Assembly: GCA_016718405.1 (NCBI GenBank)
Contig: JADKDJ010000027.1
Coordinates: 1-32,406, forward strand
DNA from: Candidatus Rhodoferax odensensis
GTDB taxonomy: Bacteria; Pseudomonadota; Gammaproteobacteria; Burkholderiales; Burkholderiaceae_C
Direction of reading: 5' to 3'
DNA: 32,406 nt
Shown here: piece by piece, positions 15,571 through 23,694 of the stretch
Layout of the letters: the number at the start of each line of letters is the position of its first letter
Numbering within the stretch: the stretch's first letter is position 1
Notes under the pieces: model-generated
The model's database searches: none
What the model was told of the DNA's origin: nothing
What the model saw: the letters and a program-made list of their open reading frames with translations, nothing else
Made by a program: the position numbers and the translations under genes

Positions 15571-15577
15571 TTAACGC

Positions 15578-15865
15578 ATGCGCGTGGAAGCGACCGAGGT
15601 CTATCTGGATTGGATCAATTCGCTCAATGATCGAGCGGGTCGCGCACGCATTCAGGTTCGGGTTGATCGACTCGTTCATGGAAATCCGGGGCAACATAGG
15701 GCGCTTACCAACGGTGTTTGCGAGTTGAAGGTCGATTTCGGGCCTGGGTACCGGGTCTATTACACGGAACGAGCGGGTGTAGTAGTTGTCTTGCTGGCTG
15801 GAGGGGACAAAGCATCCCAGCAGAAGGACATCAAAACTGCGATCGCGCTGGCAAAGGGACTTTAG
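15578..15865 (+). CDS. RelE/HigB-type toxin (Gp49-like killer protein)
   Basis: A 95-residue protein of the RelE/ParE superfamily, Gp49-like subfamily. It shows the hallmark blocks ELKVDFGPGYRVYYTE, VVLLAGGDKASQQKDI and the C-terminal ALAKG. Members are ribosome-dependent mRNA interferases; the basic residues Arg and Lys near the C-terminal half (GYR, GGDK) are in the usual places. It precedes the antitoxin, the gene order typical for the higBA-like group. AGGAG at the end of this gene serves the antitoxin start 10 bases on. The local AT content is a little higher than around it, consistent with acquisition. Confidence 0.88.
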   Translation: MRVEATEVYLDWINSLNDRAGRARIQVRVDRLVHGNPGQHRALTNGVCELKVDFGPGYRVYYTERAGVVVVLLAGGDKASQQKDIKTAIALAKGL

Positions 15866-15875
15866 GAGTATTTTT

Positions 15876-16202
15876 ATGACCAAGGCAACGTCTAAAGCAG
15901 TAGTTTCACGGACAAAAGTGACGAACACTGTCGCGTATGACGTGGCGGAACAACTCCGAACCCCAGAGGAAATGGTCGCGTATCTGGATGCATGGTTGGA
16001 AGAAGCTCCAGAGGACGCAACGGGAATCGCCCGCGCACTTGGCGACATTGCGCGTGCCAAGGGTATGACGCGAGTGGCTCGAGACGCGGGTTTGAGCCGG
16101 GAGTTTGACAAAGCCCTTGGTGAAAATGGGAATCCGACCTTCGCAACCGTTTTGAAAGTGGCAAGGGCATTGGGCGTTCGGTTTCATGCTCAGGTTGCCT
16201 GA
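15876..16202 (+). CDS. HigA-like antitoxin, XRE-type helix-turn-helix
   Basis: A 108-residue addiction-module antidote. The first 60 residues hold an N-terminal arm and linker with the block LRTPEEMVAYLDAWLEEAPED, typical of Gp49-linked antitoxins. The C-terminal ~50 residues are a helix-turn-helix (TRVARDAGLSREFDKALGENGNPTFATVLK begins the segment). Such antitoxins neutralise the toxin and repress their own promoter. TAGGAG, partly overlapping the toxin stop, lies 7 bases before the ATG at 15876. The 173 bp after its stop hold a short CTCTTG/CAAGAG hairpin at 16267-16282 but no gene. Confidence 0.85.
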   Translation: MTKATSKAVVSRTKVTNTVAYDVAEQLRTPEEMVAYLDAWLEEAPEDATGIARALGDIARAKGMTRVARDAGLSREFDKALGENGNPTFATVLKVARALGVRFHAQVA

Positions 16203-16375
16203 GTTGCTGTCGAACTGGTTATTCCACACTGGCGCCTGCGGCACCGTTGAATTTCAACTGCAAGGGCTCTTGCGGCCAAGAGTCCGGGCAATCATCAAGC
16301 CACCAAAGCCCGTCACGGTTAACTACCTAAACTCACCGCATCACTCCGCCCCACCCCTCAAATCGAGCGCTCAGC

Positions 16376-16648
16376 ATGCCCACCAAGACGTTCACCAGCG
16401 GCCGCATCCGGCAGGCCCACTACGACCCCGCTTCGGGGCAACTTGAGCTGCACTGGGATAACAAGACGATTCTTGCCTACAAGCAGGTTCCGCAAGAGGT
16501 GTATCGGCGCCTGTGCAGCGCGCCCACCCCGGCGGCGTACTGGGAGGACCGGATTGCGGACGAGTATCCGAAGGGCGTGCCGGTGACGGCCCGTGCCAAC
16601 CCGGATGGCGCCAAGAGTCTTGGTGATCTGTTTGGAGCCGGGGACTGA
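16376..16648 (+). CDS. KTSC-domain-like small protein
   Basis: A 90-residue protein with the KTSC pattern: the Ser in SGRIRQAHYDPASGQL, the alternating LELHWDNK strand, then YKQVPQEVYRRL, and AAYWEDRIADEYP. KTSC domains are small beta-rich domains often found alone or on nucleic-acid-related proteins; the activity is not known. It stands between two toxin-antitoxin modules and has no clear ribosome binding site. The ATG at 16376 fits the family start. Confidence 0.65.
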   Translation: MPTKTFTSGRIRQAHYDPASGQLELHWDNKTILAYKQVPQEVYRRLCSAPTPAAYWEDRIADEYPKGVPVTARANPDGAKSLGDLFGAGD

Positions 16649-16688
16649 ACGGTAATCATGCGGACCGAGGTTCTTGCCCACTGCCAAC

Positions 16689-17069
16689 TCACAACCTGCG
16701 CGCGCCCTCCAGCCTGGCCAGAGCTTTGTCAAGGGTGGCCAGCGGCAGATGCCCTGCCTTGCGGGCGGTCTCCAGCACAAGGCAATCCGAAAACCCCAGG
16801 GCGGGCTTGGCGCGAAATTGTGCCAACGCGGCGCTGACCACATCCGCATCCTGCAGCACCAGGCTCTCGTGGATCAGCAACAGATCCAACGCGGCGATCA
16901 GTTGCTTGGGCGTTCGGGCGTACACGACATCCAGAATCCACACCGCTTCAGCCAGCACCAGATGCGATACCCACGCACCCTTGGCCACGGCCTGGTCTGC
17001 CGCGAACGCTTGGCTGGCATCGTCGCGCGCCAACAGGCGCACCAGCACGTTGGTGTCAACGGCCAGCAT
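16689..17069 (-). CDS. vapC: VapC-type PIN-domain ribonuclease toxin
   Basis: A 126-residue PIN-domain protein. The acidic metal-binding residues are Asp5 (AVDTNVL), Glu41 (LAEAVW), Asp95 (GFSD) and Asp114 (TLDK). These make up the full PIN catalytic set, so the toxin should be active. Known VapC toxins cleave tRNA or rRNA. Its start overlaps the AbrB-type antitoxin gene by 14 bases on the same strand, a common order for vapBC modules. Confidence 0.92.
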   Translation of the reverse strand: MLAVDTNVLVRLLARDDASQAFAADQAVAKGAWVSHLVLAEAVWILDVVYARTPKQLIAALDLLLIHESLVLQDADVVSAALAQFRAKPALGFSDCLVLETARKAGHLPLATLDKALARLEGARRL

Positions 17070-17328
17070 GCCGGCGTTGCATGTGTTGGCGAATACCCTG
17101 CTTGAGTTCCGTCAGCGTCTTGGCTGGCTCCCCGCTCGACGGCGCATCCGGAAACAAGGCCTGGTGCACTTCGTCGGTACTGTGGCGCTTGGCGCGCTCC
17201 ACCACGATTCGGTCACGGTCCTGGGTCCAGACCAGGGCCGAGCCCGGAATCAGGTGCAGGAATTTACGCACGGCGGCCGGCACCGAAACCTGTCCTTGGG
17301 AAGTGAGTTTGGTCTGCATTTTTTCCAT
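17056..17328 (-). CDS. vapB: VapB/AbrB-type antitoxin (SpoVT-AbrB domain)
   Basis: A 90-residue protein. The first ~45 residues form a swapped-hairpin SpoVT/AbrB DNA-binding domain (KLTSQGQVSVPAAVRKFLHL), and the C-terminal part is the acidic and basic tail that binds VapC. It could start at the ATG at 17328 or at the in-frame ATG at 17319, the latter giving the usual MQTKLTS beginning. A palindrome and a promoter-like pair lie just upstream. It pairs with the overlapping PIN toxin. Confidence 0.9.
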   Translation of the reverse strand: MEKMQTKLTSQGQVSVPAAVRKFLHLIPGSALVWTQDRDRIVVERAKRHSTDEVHQALFPDAPSSGEPAKTLTELKQGIRQHMQRRHAGR

Positions 17329-17334
17329 GACGTG

Positions 17335-17362
17335 ATCCTATCACTTTACCATGGTAATGCAA
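17335..17362 (-). promoter_or_regulatory. Candidate vapBC promoter with palindromic operator
   Basis: On the minus strand TTGCAT (17362-17357) and TAGGAT (17340-17335), 16 bases apart, form a plausible promoter. The perfect 12-bp palindrome TTACCATGGTAA at 17346-17357 lies almost wholly between them, where a bound VapB dimer would block RNA polymerase. The predicted transcript would begin almost at the first ATG. Confidence 0.5.
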
Positions 17363-17670
17363 CGAGTCGCGCACCGCGCTGACGGCGACTAACGCCGACC
17401 CAGCCTCGATGACCTACCGGATACATCAGCCCAGGACGGCAAAGAATCCACCGACCAGGTCACCCCCAATCTGCGCCACGTCCCCGGTGGAAAAGTTAAC
17501 CATGCGGATGCGCGCCAGCAGCGTGGCCTTCAGTTCGGACACCTTGGGCTCACTGGAGGCAACCCGGCACCCCAGCACGCTGCCGGGCGGGGCGACTTGC
17601 ACTCGCACCACCTTGCCTAGGTAGAATCGATCCTTGGTCAACTCAGGCAGGCTTCATAGGCCTGCTTTGC
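17363..17670. other. Intergenic gap of about 300 bases, with a hairpin before the next gene
   Basis: No convincing gene is seen. A minus-strand frame (17426-17641, TTG start, 71 residues) and a plus-strand frame (17409-17624) overlap here, neither with a recognisable domain or ribosome binding site. GCAGGC (17647-17652) and GCCTGC (17660-17665) form a 6-bp stem ending 5 bases before the ATG of the next gene. Confidence 0.5.
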
Positions 17671-18978
17671 ATGGAAATACTATTTCTGTTTGCGCTCATC
17701 TTGCTTAATGGCGCTTTTGCGATGTCGGAGATCGCCTTGGTCACAGCGCGCAAGGCCAGACTCGCGAAACTGGTGGATGAGGGCAACAGTGCGGCCATTG
17801 CTGCGGTGAAGTTGGGAGAGGATCCCACGCGGTTTCTCTCGACCATACAGATTGGCATCACATCAATTGGCGTGCTCAACGGCATTGTTGGCGAGGCAGC
17901 GCTGGCGCCGCCCCTGTCCAAGTGGCTTATGGTCCTGGGCTTGCAAGAGAGTTACGCCCAATACGCCGGTACCGGCTTGGTGGTGGTGGTGATCACCTAC
18001 TTCTCGATCGTCCTGGGCGAATTGGTTCCCAAGCGGCTGGGGCAGTCGCATCCGGAGGTGGTGGCCATGCTGGTGGCCAAGCCGATCCGTTGGTTGTCCG
18101 TGGCGACCAAGCCGTTTGTTCGGCTCTTGTCGGGCTCCACCCGCTGGCTGTTGCGTGCCATGGGCGTCAAGGAGAGCACCGGCTCCAACGTGACGGCCGA
18201 AGAAATCGCGGCAGTCTTGAGTGAAGGCACCAGCGCGGGTGTCATCGAGTCGCACGAACACACCATGGTTCGCAACGTCTTCTTGCTCGACGACCGGCAA
18301 ATCAATTCATTGATGGTCCCGCGTGGTGACGTGGTGGTTCTGGACGGCGCGCTGTCGTTTGCTGAAAACCTCAAGCGCATCGATGACTCGGACCATGCGC
18401 GCTTTCCCGTTGTGCGTGGAACGATCGACAACATCGTGGGGGTCGTTAATGCCCGCCAGCTGCTGACGAAGGTGGCGCGCGGCGAAGTTCCGGACCTGCT
18501 TGGCAATGTGCAGCAACCCTTGTACGTGCCGGAGACGCTCACGGGCATGGAGCTGCTGGACAGCTTCCGGTCCTCGGATGTGCACATGGCCTTCGTGGTT
18601 GACGAGTATGGCCAGGTGCAGGGTATCGTGACCTTGCAGGACCTGATCGAAGCCATTACCGGCGAGTTTCATCCGCGCAACCCCGAAACATCGTGGGCGG
18701 TCCAAAGGGAGGATGGGTCATGGCTGCTCGACGGGCATATTCCGGTGCCTGAGCTCAAGGATCGCCTCGGGCTGAAGGAAGTCCCCGAGGAGGAACGCGG
18801 CCGCTACCACACCCTTAGCGGATTGATGATGCTGCTGACTGGGCGCCTGCCGCGTACCGGTGAGGTGGTGCACTGGGAGCAATGGCGTTTTGAAATCGTC
18901 GACATGGATGGCAAAACCATCGACAAGGTGCTGGCGACATCGTCTGCGCCCGACCGCGCCGCTGCGCCCCATCACTAA
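17671..18978 (+). CDS. Hemolysin-family/CorC-type membrane protein (CNNM, CBS pair, CorC_HlyC)
   Basis: A 435-residue inner-membrane protein of the HlyC/CorC (YtfL-like) group. The N-terminal CNNM domain with about three to four membrane segments occupies residues 1-190 (LFLFALILLNGAFAMSEIAL, TSIGVLNGIVGEA, VVVVITYFSIVLGELVPKRLG). A CBS pair follows at about 205-335 (MVPRGDVVVLD, FVVDEYGQVQGIVT), then a CorC_HlyC transporter-associated domain near 345-425. Members are linked to magnesium, cobalt or polyamine export; 'hemolysin' is a historical name. No strong ribosome binding site is seen, and a small hairpin lies directly before the ATG. It converges with the TetR gene, overlapping it by 4 bases. 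Confidence 0.92.
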   Translation: MEILFLFALILLNGAFAMSEIALVTARKARLAKLVDEGNSAAIAAVKLGEDPTRFLSTIQIGITSIGVLNGIVGEAALAPPLSKWLMVLGLQESYAQYAGTGLVVVVITYFSIVLGELVPKRLGQSHPEVVAMLVAKPIRWLSVATKPFVRLLSGSTRWLLRAMGVKESTGSNVTAEEIAAVLSEGTSAGVIESHEHTMVRNVFLLDDRQINSLMVPRGDVVVLDGALSFAENLKRIDDSDHARFPVVRGTIDNIVGVVNARQLLTKVARGEVPDLLGNVQQPLYVPETLTGMELLDSFRSSDVHMAFVVDEYGQVQGIVTLQDLIEAITGEFHPRNPETSWAVQREDGSWLLDGHIPVPELKDRLGLKEVPEEERGRYHTLSGLMMLLTGRLPRTGEVVHWEQWRFEIVDMDGKTIDKVLATSSAPDRAAAPHH

Positions 18979-19637
18979 GCAAGCAGACCACAGCCGCGCA
19001 AGATCAGACCCACCACGTGCTCGGTTGCCTCGGTGTATCCGTCCTCACCGAGCTCCGGCATACGCAGTACGGCACAGACCTGGACCTCGAAGTCGGCATA
19101 GGTTTGCGTGGCGGCCCAGATCGTGAAAAACAGGTGCACCGGGTCCACCGGCGCCATCCGACCGGCATCAATCCAGCCCTGCAACACCGCCGCCTTGGCC
19201 AGCACCATCGAGCGCAGCTCGGTGGCCAGCAGATTCTTGAGCACGGGCGCGCCGTGCAACAACTCGTTGGCAAATACTCTGGACGCGTGCGGGCGCTGCG
19301 CCGACAGGGCCATCTTGGCGCGGATGTAGCACTCCAGTGCCTGCCTCGGGTCTGCCTGCGGCGTGATGTCGTGCGTGGGCACCAGCCAATCGCGCAGGAT
19401 GCGCGCCAGAACGGCGCGATGCAGCGACTCTTTTGAGCCAAAGTAATAGTGCAAATTGGCCTTGGGCAGGTTAGCCGCCTCGGCAATCGCGGCCATGGTT
19501 GCGCCCGCAAAGCCAGCGCCTGCAAACACGCGCTCGGCGGCGGTCAGGATCAGTGCCTCGTTGGCTTGCCGGATCTGACCCTTGGCGGCGTCGTCGACCG
19601 CGTCGGGCCTAAGCTGTTGGCGGGACATGGGTTTCAT
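18975..19637 (-). CDS. RutR-like TetR-family regulator
   Basis: A 220-residue TetR-type repressor. The helix-turn-helix lies at about residues 30-75 (FAGATMAAIAEAANLPKANLHYYFGSKESLH). The C-terminal domain closely resembles that of E. coli RutR, with the blocks DWLVPTHD, ASRVFANELLHGAP, APVDPVHLFFTIWAATQ and YADFEVQV. RutR binds uracil or thymine and controls pyrimidine use. This gene is the last of a run of minus-strand ABC-transporter genes. A near-perfect RutR box is found in front of the first of them, which suggests it represses the operon and is released by a pyrimidine-like ligand. Two ATGs near the start are possible, at 19637 and three codons on (19628). Confidence 0.9.
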   Translation of the reverse strand: MKPMSRQQLRPDAVDDAAKGQIRQANEALILTAAERVFAGAGFAGATMAAIAEAANLPKANLHYYFGSKESLHRAVLARILRDWLVPTHDITPQADPRQALECYIRAKMALSAQRPHASRVFANELLHGAPVLKNLLATELRSMVLAKAAVLQGWIDAGRMAPVDPVHLFFTIWAATQTYADFEVQVCAVLRMPELGEDGYTEATEHVVGLILRGCGLLA

Positions 19638-19647
19638 GGGTCACCAA

Positions 19648-19763
19648 CATGGATTGCCGCGCTGCGCTCGCTATGACGAGATTCACTTGGCATCGCGACG
19701 CGGCAATCGCAGTGACGAGATGCACTCAGCAGCGCGACGCGGCGGGGCGCGGCAATCCAAGGT
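19648..19763. repeat. Dispersed GTCATTGCGAG-type repeat, copy C (degenerate, tandem halves)
   Basis: A right-type arm GGATTGCCGCGCTGCGCTCG with CTATGAC is followed by two degenerate left-type halves (GCGACGCGGCAATCGCAGTGAC, split by changes, and GCGCGGCAATCC). It fills the gap between the TetR gene and the binding-protein gene. Confidence 0.65.
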
Positions 19764-19769
19764 TGCCAA

Positions 19770-20774
19770 TTACTTGCTGGCTGCTTCCCAGACCACGTGG
19801 GAGTAAGCTGCCTTGCCCGGGTCCTTCTTGATCACGGGCGAGCTGCCGCCGGTCATCAGCACCTTGACCGTGCGCTCAAACGCAGCGGGGTCCAGGTAAC
19901 CGATCTTGGCCGTGCCGGCGTTGGTGATCAGCTTGGCCACGTTGTCCATCTGGCGTTTTTGCACCTTCTCCGAGGCGCTGCCCGAGGTGTCGGCGGCGAC
20001 CACGATTTTGGCCGCTTCAGCCGGGTTCTTGACGGCGTCGTTCCAGCCCTTGAACGTGGCCTTGAGGAACTTGCCCATGCGCGCCACGAAGGCCGGGTCT
20101 TTGAGCTTGGACTCCAGCACATACAAGCCGTCTTCCAGCGAGGCCACGCCTTCCTTCTCGTAGAAGAAGGTCACCAGGTCGCTCTCCTTGACACCCGCGT
20201 CCACCACCTGCCAGTACTCGTTGTAGATCATGGTCGATATGCACGCGGCCTGGTTCTGCAACAGCGGATCGACGTTGAAACCTTGCTTGAGGATTTTGAT
20301 ATCGGTGTCAGGCTTCAGGCCCAGCTTGGCCATCCAGTTGAGGAAGGGGTACTCGTTGCCGCCGTACCAGACGCCCAGGGTCTTGCCCTTGAAGTCCTTG
20401 GGGCTGCTGACGCCGCTGGCCTTCTTGCAGGTCAGCATCAGGCCGGACTGGTTGAACACCTGAGCGATGTTGACCAGCGGCACGCCGGCTTCGCGCGCGG
20501 CCAGGGCGTCAGGCATCCAGTTGACCACCACGTCGGCGCCGTTGCCGGCGATCACCTGCACCGGCGAGATGTCGGGGCCACCGGGCTTGATGGTCACATC
20601 CAGCCCCTCGGCCTTGTAATAGCCCTTGCTTTGGGCCACGTAGTAACCGGCAAACTGGGCTTGCGGCAGCCACTTGAGTTGCACCGTCAGTTTGTCGGCG
20701 GCACTCGCCGACACACCACACACGGCCAGCGCGGCGGCCAGCAGGCTGCTCTTGAACTTGGAAGAACGAATCAT
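19770..20774 (-). CDS. ABC transporter substrate-binding protein, NMT1/THI5-like
   Basis: A 334-residue periplasmic binding protein. A signal peptide occupies about residues 1-26 (KFKSSLLAAALAVCGVSASAA, cut after ASA). The NMT1/SsuA-type fold follows: VQLKWLPQAQFAGYYVAQSKGYY near 30-52, DVVVNWMPDALAAREAG, and LKQGFNVDPLLQNQAACISTMIYNEYW split across the middle hinge. Relatives carry thiamine-pyrimidine precursors, riboflavin, sulfonates or nitrate. The RutR-like regulator in the operon points to a pyrimidine or its precursor (inference). It stands downstream of the two permeases after a 186-bp gap that contains a repeat element. Confidence 0.9.
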   Translation of the reverse strand: MIRSSKFKSSLLAAALAVCGVSASAADKLTVQLKWLPQAQFAGYYVAQSKGYYKAEGLDVTIKPGGPDISPVQVIAGNGADVVVNWMPDALAAREAGVPLVNIAQVFNQSGLMLTCKKASGVSSPKDFKGKTLGVWYGGNEYPFLNWMAKLGLKPDTDIKILKQGFNVDPLLQNQAACISTMIYNEYWQVVDAGVKESDLVTFFYEKEGVASLEDGLYVLESKLKDPAFVARMGKFLKATFKGWNDAVKNPAEAAKIVVAADTSGSASEKVQKRQMDNVAKLITNAGTAKIGYLDPAAFERTVKVLMTGGSSPVIKKDPGKAAYSHVVWEAASK

Positions 20775-20842
20775 GGGTAGCTCCTTGGGTTGGGGGAAAG
20801 AAACACACTGACAAACGGGTGCTTTTGGCGTGAAAGGGCATC

Positions 20843-20946
20843 GTCATTGCGAACGCAGTGAAGCAATCCATGACTCCTGGCTGCATGGATTGCCACCTCG
20901 CTTCGCTCCTCGCAATGACGAGTACCACGCTGCGCTCGCGATGACG
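20843..20946. repeat. Dispersed GTCATTGCGAG-type palindromic repeat, copy D
   Basis: GTCATTGCGAACGCAGTGAAGC with CAATCCATG, and GGATTGCCACCTCGCTTCG with CTCGCAATGAC, form the paired arms; a further half (ACGCTGCGCTCGCGATGACG) follows. It separates the binding protein from the permease genes and could lower or raise mRNA levels of the distal gene. Confidence 0.78.
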
Positions 20947-20960
20947 GCCGTGGTGGCGGG

Positions 20961-21938
20961 TCATGTTGCACGCCCCTCGCGGATGGAGGGGTGCCAGAAG
21001 GCGGCACGGCGCTCAATCTGCACCAACAGGGCATAGGCGACCGAGCCGGTGACGGACGCCACCACGATGGCGCCCCACACCAGCGACATGTTCATCTTGG
21101 CCGCTTCAGTCGAAATCCGAAAGCCCAGGCCCGAGGTGGGCGAACCAAAAAACTCGGCCACGATGGCACCAATCAAGGCCAGCGTAGCGTTGACCTTGAG
21201 CGCGGCAAACATGAAAGGCAAGGCAGCCGGCAGGCGCAACGCCAGCAGGGTGCGGCTGTAGCTGGCGGCATAGCCGTACATCAACTCACGCTCCAGCTTG
21301 CCCGCGGCCTGCAGGCCGGCGAGTGTGGACACCAACATGGGGAAGAAGGTCATCAACACCACCACCGCCGCCTTGGACGGCCACTCGAAACCAAACCACA
21401 TCACCGCAATCGGCGCCACCGCCACCAGTGGGATGGTGCTGGTGAGCGAGGCCAGGGGCAGCAAGCCGCGCTGTAAAAAGGGCATGCGGTCGATTGCCAC
21501 CGCCACACCAAAACCCGCGCTGCAACCCACGGCCCAACCAATCAGTACGGCCTTGAGTACCGTCTGCACAAAGTCACGCCACAGTATCGCGCCGTGCAGG
21601 CCCATGGACTCGATGATGGCCAGCGGCGGCGGCAACAGGACTTTGGGCACGGCAAAGGCCACCACCAGCACCTGCCAGAAATAGACCACCCACAAGCCAA
21701 ACACCGCAGCCGTCAGCGTACCGACCCAGCGAGCGCCGTCGAGGTTGGCCAAGCGCTGGATGGAGAACCCGGCCAGGGTCGCCACAATCAAAGTGCACAG
21801 CCAAAACGCAGCATCCGGTAGTTGTAGCGCACGCGCTGCGGGAAGCTGCAGCAAGGCCAGGCCCGCCAGCGCCGCCGCCGCCGACCAGCCCACGGCATGC
21901 AGTCTGGCAACACTGCGCGCGGCGCCCATCGCCTTCAT
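20961..21938 (-). CDS. ABC transporter permease (second)
   Basis: A 325-residue inner-membrane protein of the SsuC/TauC-like permease family, with about six to seven membrane segments. The permease EAA-type loop is ELMYGYAASYSRTLLALRLPAALPFM around residues 218-245. An unusual N-terminal extension of about 80 residues with two extra membrane segments precedes the core that begins near VLLPPPLAIIESM. It overlaps the first permease gene by 4 bases (ATGA). It forms the heterodimeric channel with that permease. Confidence 0.92.
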   Translation of the reverse strand: MKAMGAARSVARLHAVGWSAAAALAGLALLQLPAARALQLPDAAFWLCTLIVATLAGFSIQRLANLDGARWVGTLTAAVFGLWVVYFWQVLVVAFAVPKVLLPPPLAIIESMGLHGAILWRDFVQTVLKAVLIGWAVGCSAGFGVAVAIDRMPFLQRGLLPLASLTSTIPLVAVAPIAVMWFGFEWPSKAAVVVLMTFFPMLVSTLAGLQAAGKLERELMYGYAASYSRTLLALRLPAALPFMFAALKVNATLALIGAIVAEFFGSPTSGLGFRISTEAAKMNMSLVWGAIVVASVTGSVAYALLVQIERRAAFWHPSIREGRAT

Positions 21939-22834
21939 CCCTGACTCCGATGGCGCAGCACCAGCCGCTCAACGCCGGCGACCGCTGCGGTCAGCGCCAG
22001 TCCCAACAGCGCTGACATCACCAGCGCCGACCAGATCTGCACCGTGTTGCCGTAATAGGAACCGGTGAGCAAGCGCGCGCCCAGGCCGGCTTGCGCGCCG
22101 GTGGGCAGCTCGGCCACCATGGCGCCCACCAGGCCTGCGGCAATACCCACACGCAGGGCTGGGAAGAGGTACGGCAAGGCAGCGGGCAGCCGCAGCAACC
22201 ACAGCGCCTGCCAGCGCGAGGCGGCGTAGGTGTACAACATCTCGGTCTCGATGCGCTGCGGCGAGCGCAGCCCCTGCACCAGCGCCACCGTCACCGGAAA
22301 AAAGCACAGGTACATGGCAATCACGGCCTTGGGCGCCACCCCGCTGAAACCCAAACTGCCGAGAATCACCAGCACGATGGGCGCAATCGCCAGCACCGGC
22401 ACGGTTTGCGAGGCCACGATCCACGGCAGCAGCGCGCGGTCCAGCGTGCGCGAATGCACGATCGCCACCGCCAACAGCAGCCCCAGCGCTGTGCCCATGA
22501 CGAAACCCCACAAGGTGGACTCACCGGTGACGGCGACATGGAACAGCAGGTTACGGGGTGAATCGATCGGCCAGCCCGTCAGGCTGGCCCACAGGTCTGC
22601 GGCCACTTGATGTGGTGCGGGCAGCACCGGGCGCTCCATGCTCAGGGTTGCGCCCAGCAAGTCCCGCCAGCTCCAGGGCTGGTCCGACGGCAACACGCGC
22701 TCGATGGCCCCCTGCGCGTTCATGACCCAGGCGCCGCCGTACCACAACAGCAGTACCGCCAGCAGCACCACCAGCACCGGCGCGCCTTGCAAGCGCAAAC
22801 GCTGCCAGGAGGCGCGCCAGGCGGACTTCTTCAT
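21935..22834 (-). CDS. ABC transporter permease (first)
   Basis: A 299-residue permease of the same family, with about six membrane segments, the VLAIAPIVLVILGSLGF element and the coupling loop YTYAASRWQALWLLRLPAALPYLF near residues 202-225. It overlaps the ATPase gene by ATGA upstream and the second permease by ATGA downstream, so all three are translated together. A paired-permease layout is common in pyrimidine/thiamine-precursor (ThiXYZ, RibXY-like) systems. Confidence 0.92.
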   Translation of the reverse strand: MKKSAWRASWQRLRLQGAPVLVVLLAVLLLWYGGAWVMNAQGAIERVLPSDQPWSWRDLLGATLSMERPVLPAPHQVAADLWASLTGWPIDSPRNLLFHVAVTGESTLWGFVMGTALGLLLAVAIVHSRTLDRALLPWIVASQTVPVLAIAPIVLVILGSLGFSGVAPKAVIAMYLCFFPVTVALVQGLRSPQRIETEMLYTYAASRWQALWLLRLPAALPYLFPALRVGIAAGLVGAMVAELPTGAQAGLGARLLTGSYYGNTVQIWSALVMSALLGLALTAAVAGVERLVLRHRSQG

Positions 22835-23655
22835 GCGTGGCCTTCTGCCAAGGCCTCACGCACCTCGTGTGCCAGCGCCATGAATTCACTGCTGTCACGC
22901 AAGCCCAGATAGCGCTCGTCGGGCAGGGTCGAGTCAATCACCTTGACAATCCGCCCCGGACGCGGCGACATCACCACAATGCGGGTGGAGAGGTACACCG
23001 CTTCGGCGATCGAGTGCGTCACGAATACCACCGTGCGGCGCTCGCGCTGCCACAGCTGCTGCAATTGCTCGTTGAGACGATCGCGAGTGATTTCATCGAG
23101 CGCACCAAAGGGCTCGTCCATCATCAAGATCTTGGGCTCGAACGACAGCGCACGCGCTATTGACACGCGCTGCTGCATGCCGCCCGAAAGCTGCCACGGG
23201 TACTTCTGCTCAAAACCGGTCAGGCCCACGCGGGCCAAATGCTCCAGGGCCGTGGCCTTGGCCGCATCGCGCGAGCGCCCCATGATTTGCAACGGCAGCG
23301 TCACATTGGCCAACACCGTGCGCCACGGAAACAGTGCGGGCGCCTGAAACACATAGCCGTAAGCGCGCGCCAGACGTGCCTCGTGTGGGGTGACGCCGTT
23401 GACCAGCACTTGCCCGGCGCTGATGGCCTCCAGATCGGCAATCACGCGCATCAGCGTGGTCTTGCCGCAGCCCGAGGGGCCAATTAGGGCAATGAACTCG
23501 CCTTCGGCAATGTCCAGATCAATGTCGGTCAGGGCATGCACCGGCGCATCCGCGGCCTGATAGACCACGCTGACCTTGTGCACCTCAACCGCCAAGCGCG
23601 CGCCCAAGGCACGAGGGGCGACAGACGAACCGGGCAACGCAGACGGTGAATTCAT
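22831..23655 (-). CDS. ABC transporter ATP-binding protein (SsuB/TauB/ThiZ-like)
   Basis: A 274-residue ATPase. Walker A is GPSGCGKTT at residues 59-67, the Q-loop Gln104, signature LSGGMQQR at 156-163, Walker B ILMMDE at 176-181, and the switch His214 in FVTHS. All the motifs are intact. It is the first gene of the minus-strand operon, starting at the ATG at 23655. Its 155-bp upstream gap, shared with the divergent S41 peptidase gene, carries the RutR-type box. Confidence 0.94.
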   Translation of the reverse strand: MNSPSALPGSSVAPRALGARLAVEVHKVSVVYQAADAPVHALTDIDLDIAEGEFIALIGPSGCGKTTLMRVIADLEAISAGQVLVNGVTPHEARLARAYGYVFQAPALFPWRTVLANVTLPLQIMGRSRDAAKATALEHLARVGLTGFEQKYPWQLSGGMQQRVSIARALSFEPKILMMDEPFGALDEITRDRLNEQLQQLWQRERRTVVFVTHSIAEAVYLSTRIVVMSPRPGRIVKVIDSTLPDERYLGLRDSSEFMALAHEVREALAEGHA

Positions 23656-23694
23656 GGAGCAAGCGAGTGGCTGAAGCCGGTTGCGGCTCCAAAG

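Noticed and set aside
16267..16282. CTCTTG-CGGC-CAAGAG hairpin after the HigA-like gene as a terminator
   Set aside because: The stem is only 6 bp and no T-run follows; it is too weak to call.
17426..17641. Minus-strand 71-residue frame before the hemolysin-family gene
   Set aside because: TTG start, no ribosome binding site, no recognised motif, and an equally long plus-strand frame covers the same bases.
19797..20780. Plus-strand 327-residue frame opposite the binding-protein gene
   Set aside because: It is antisense to a well-supported substrate-binding protein and shows no motif.
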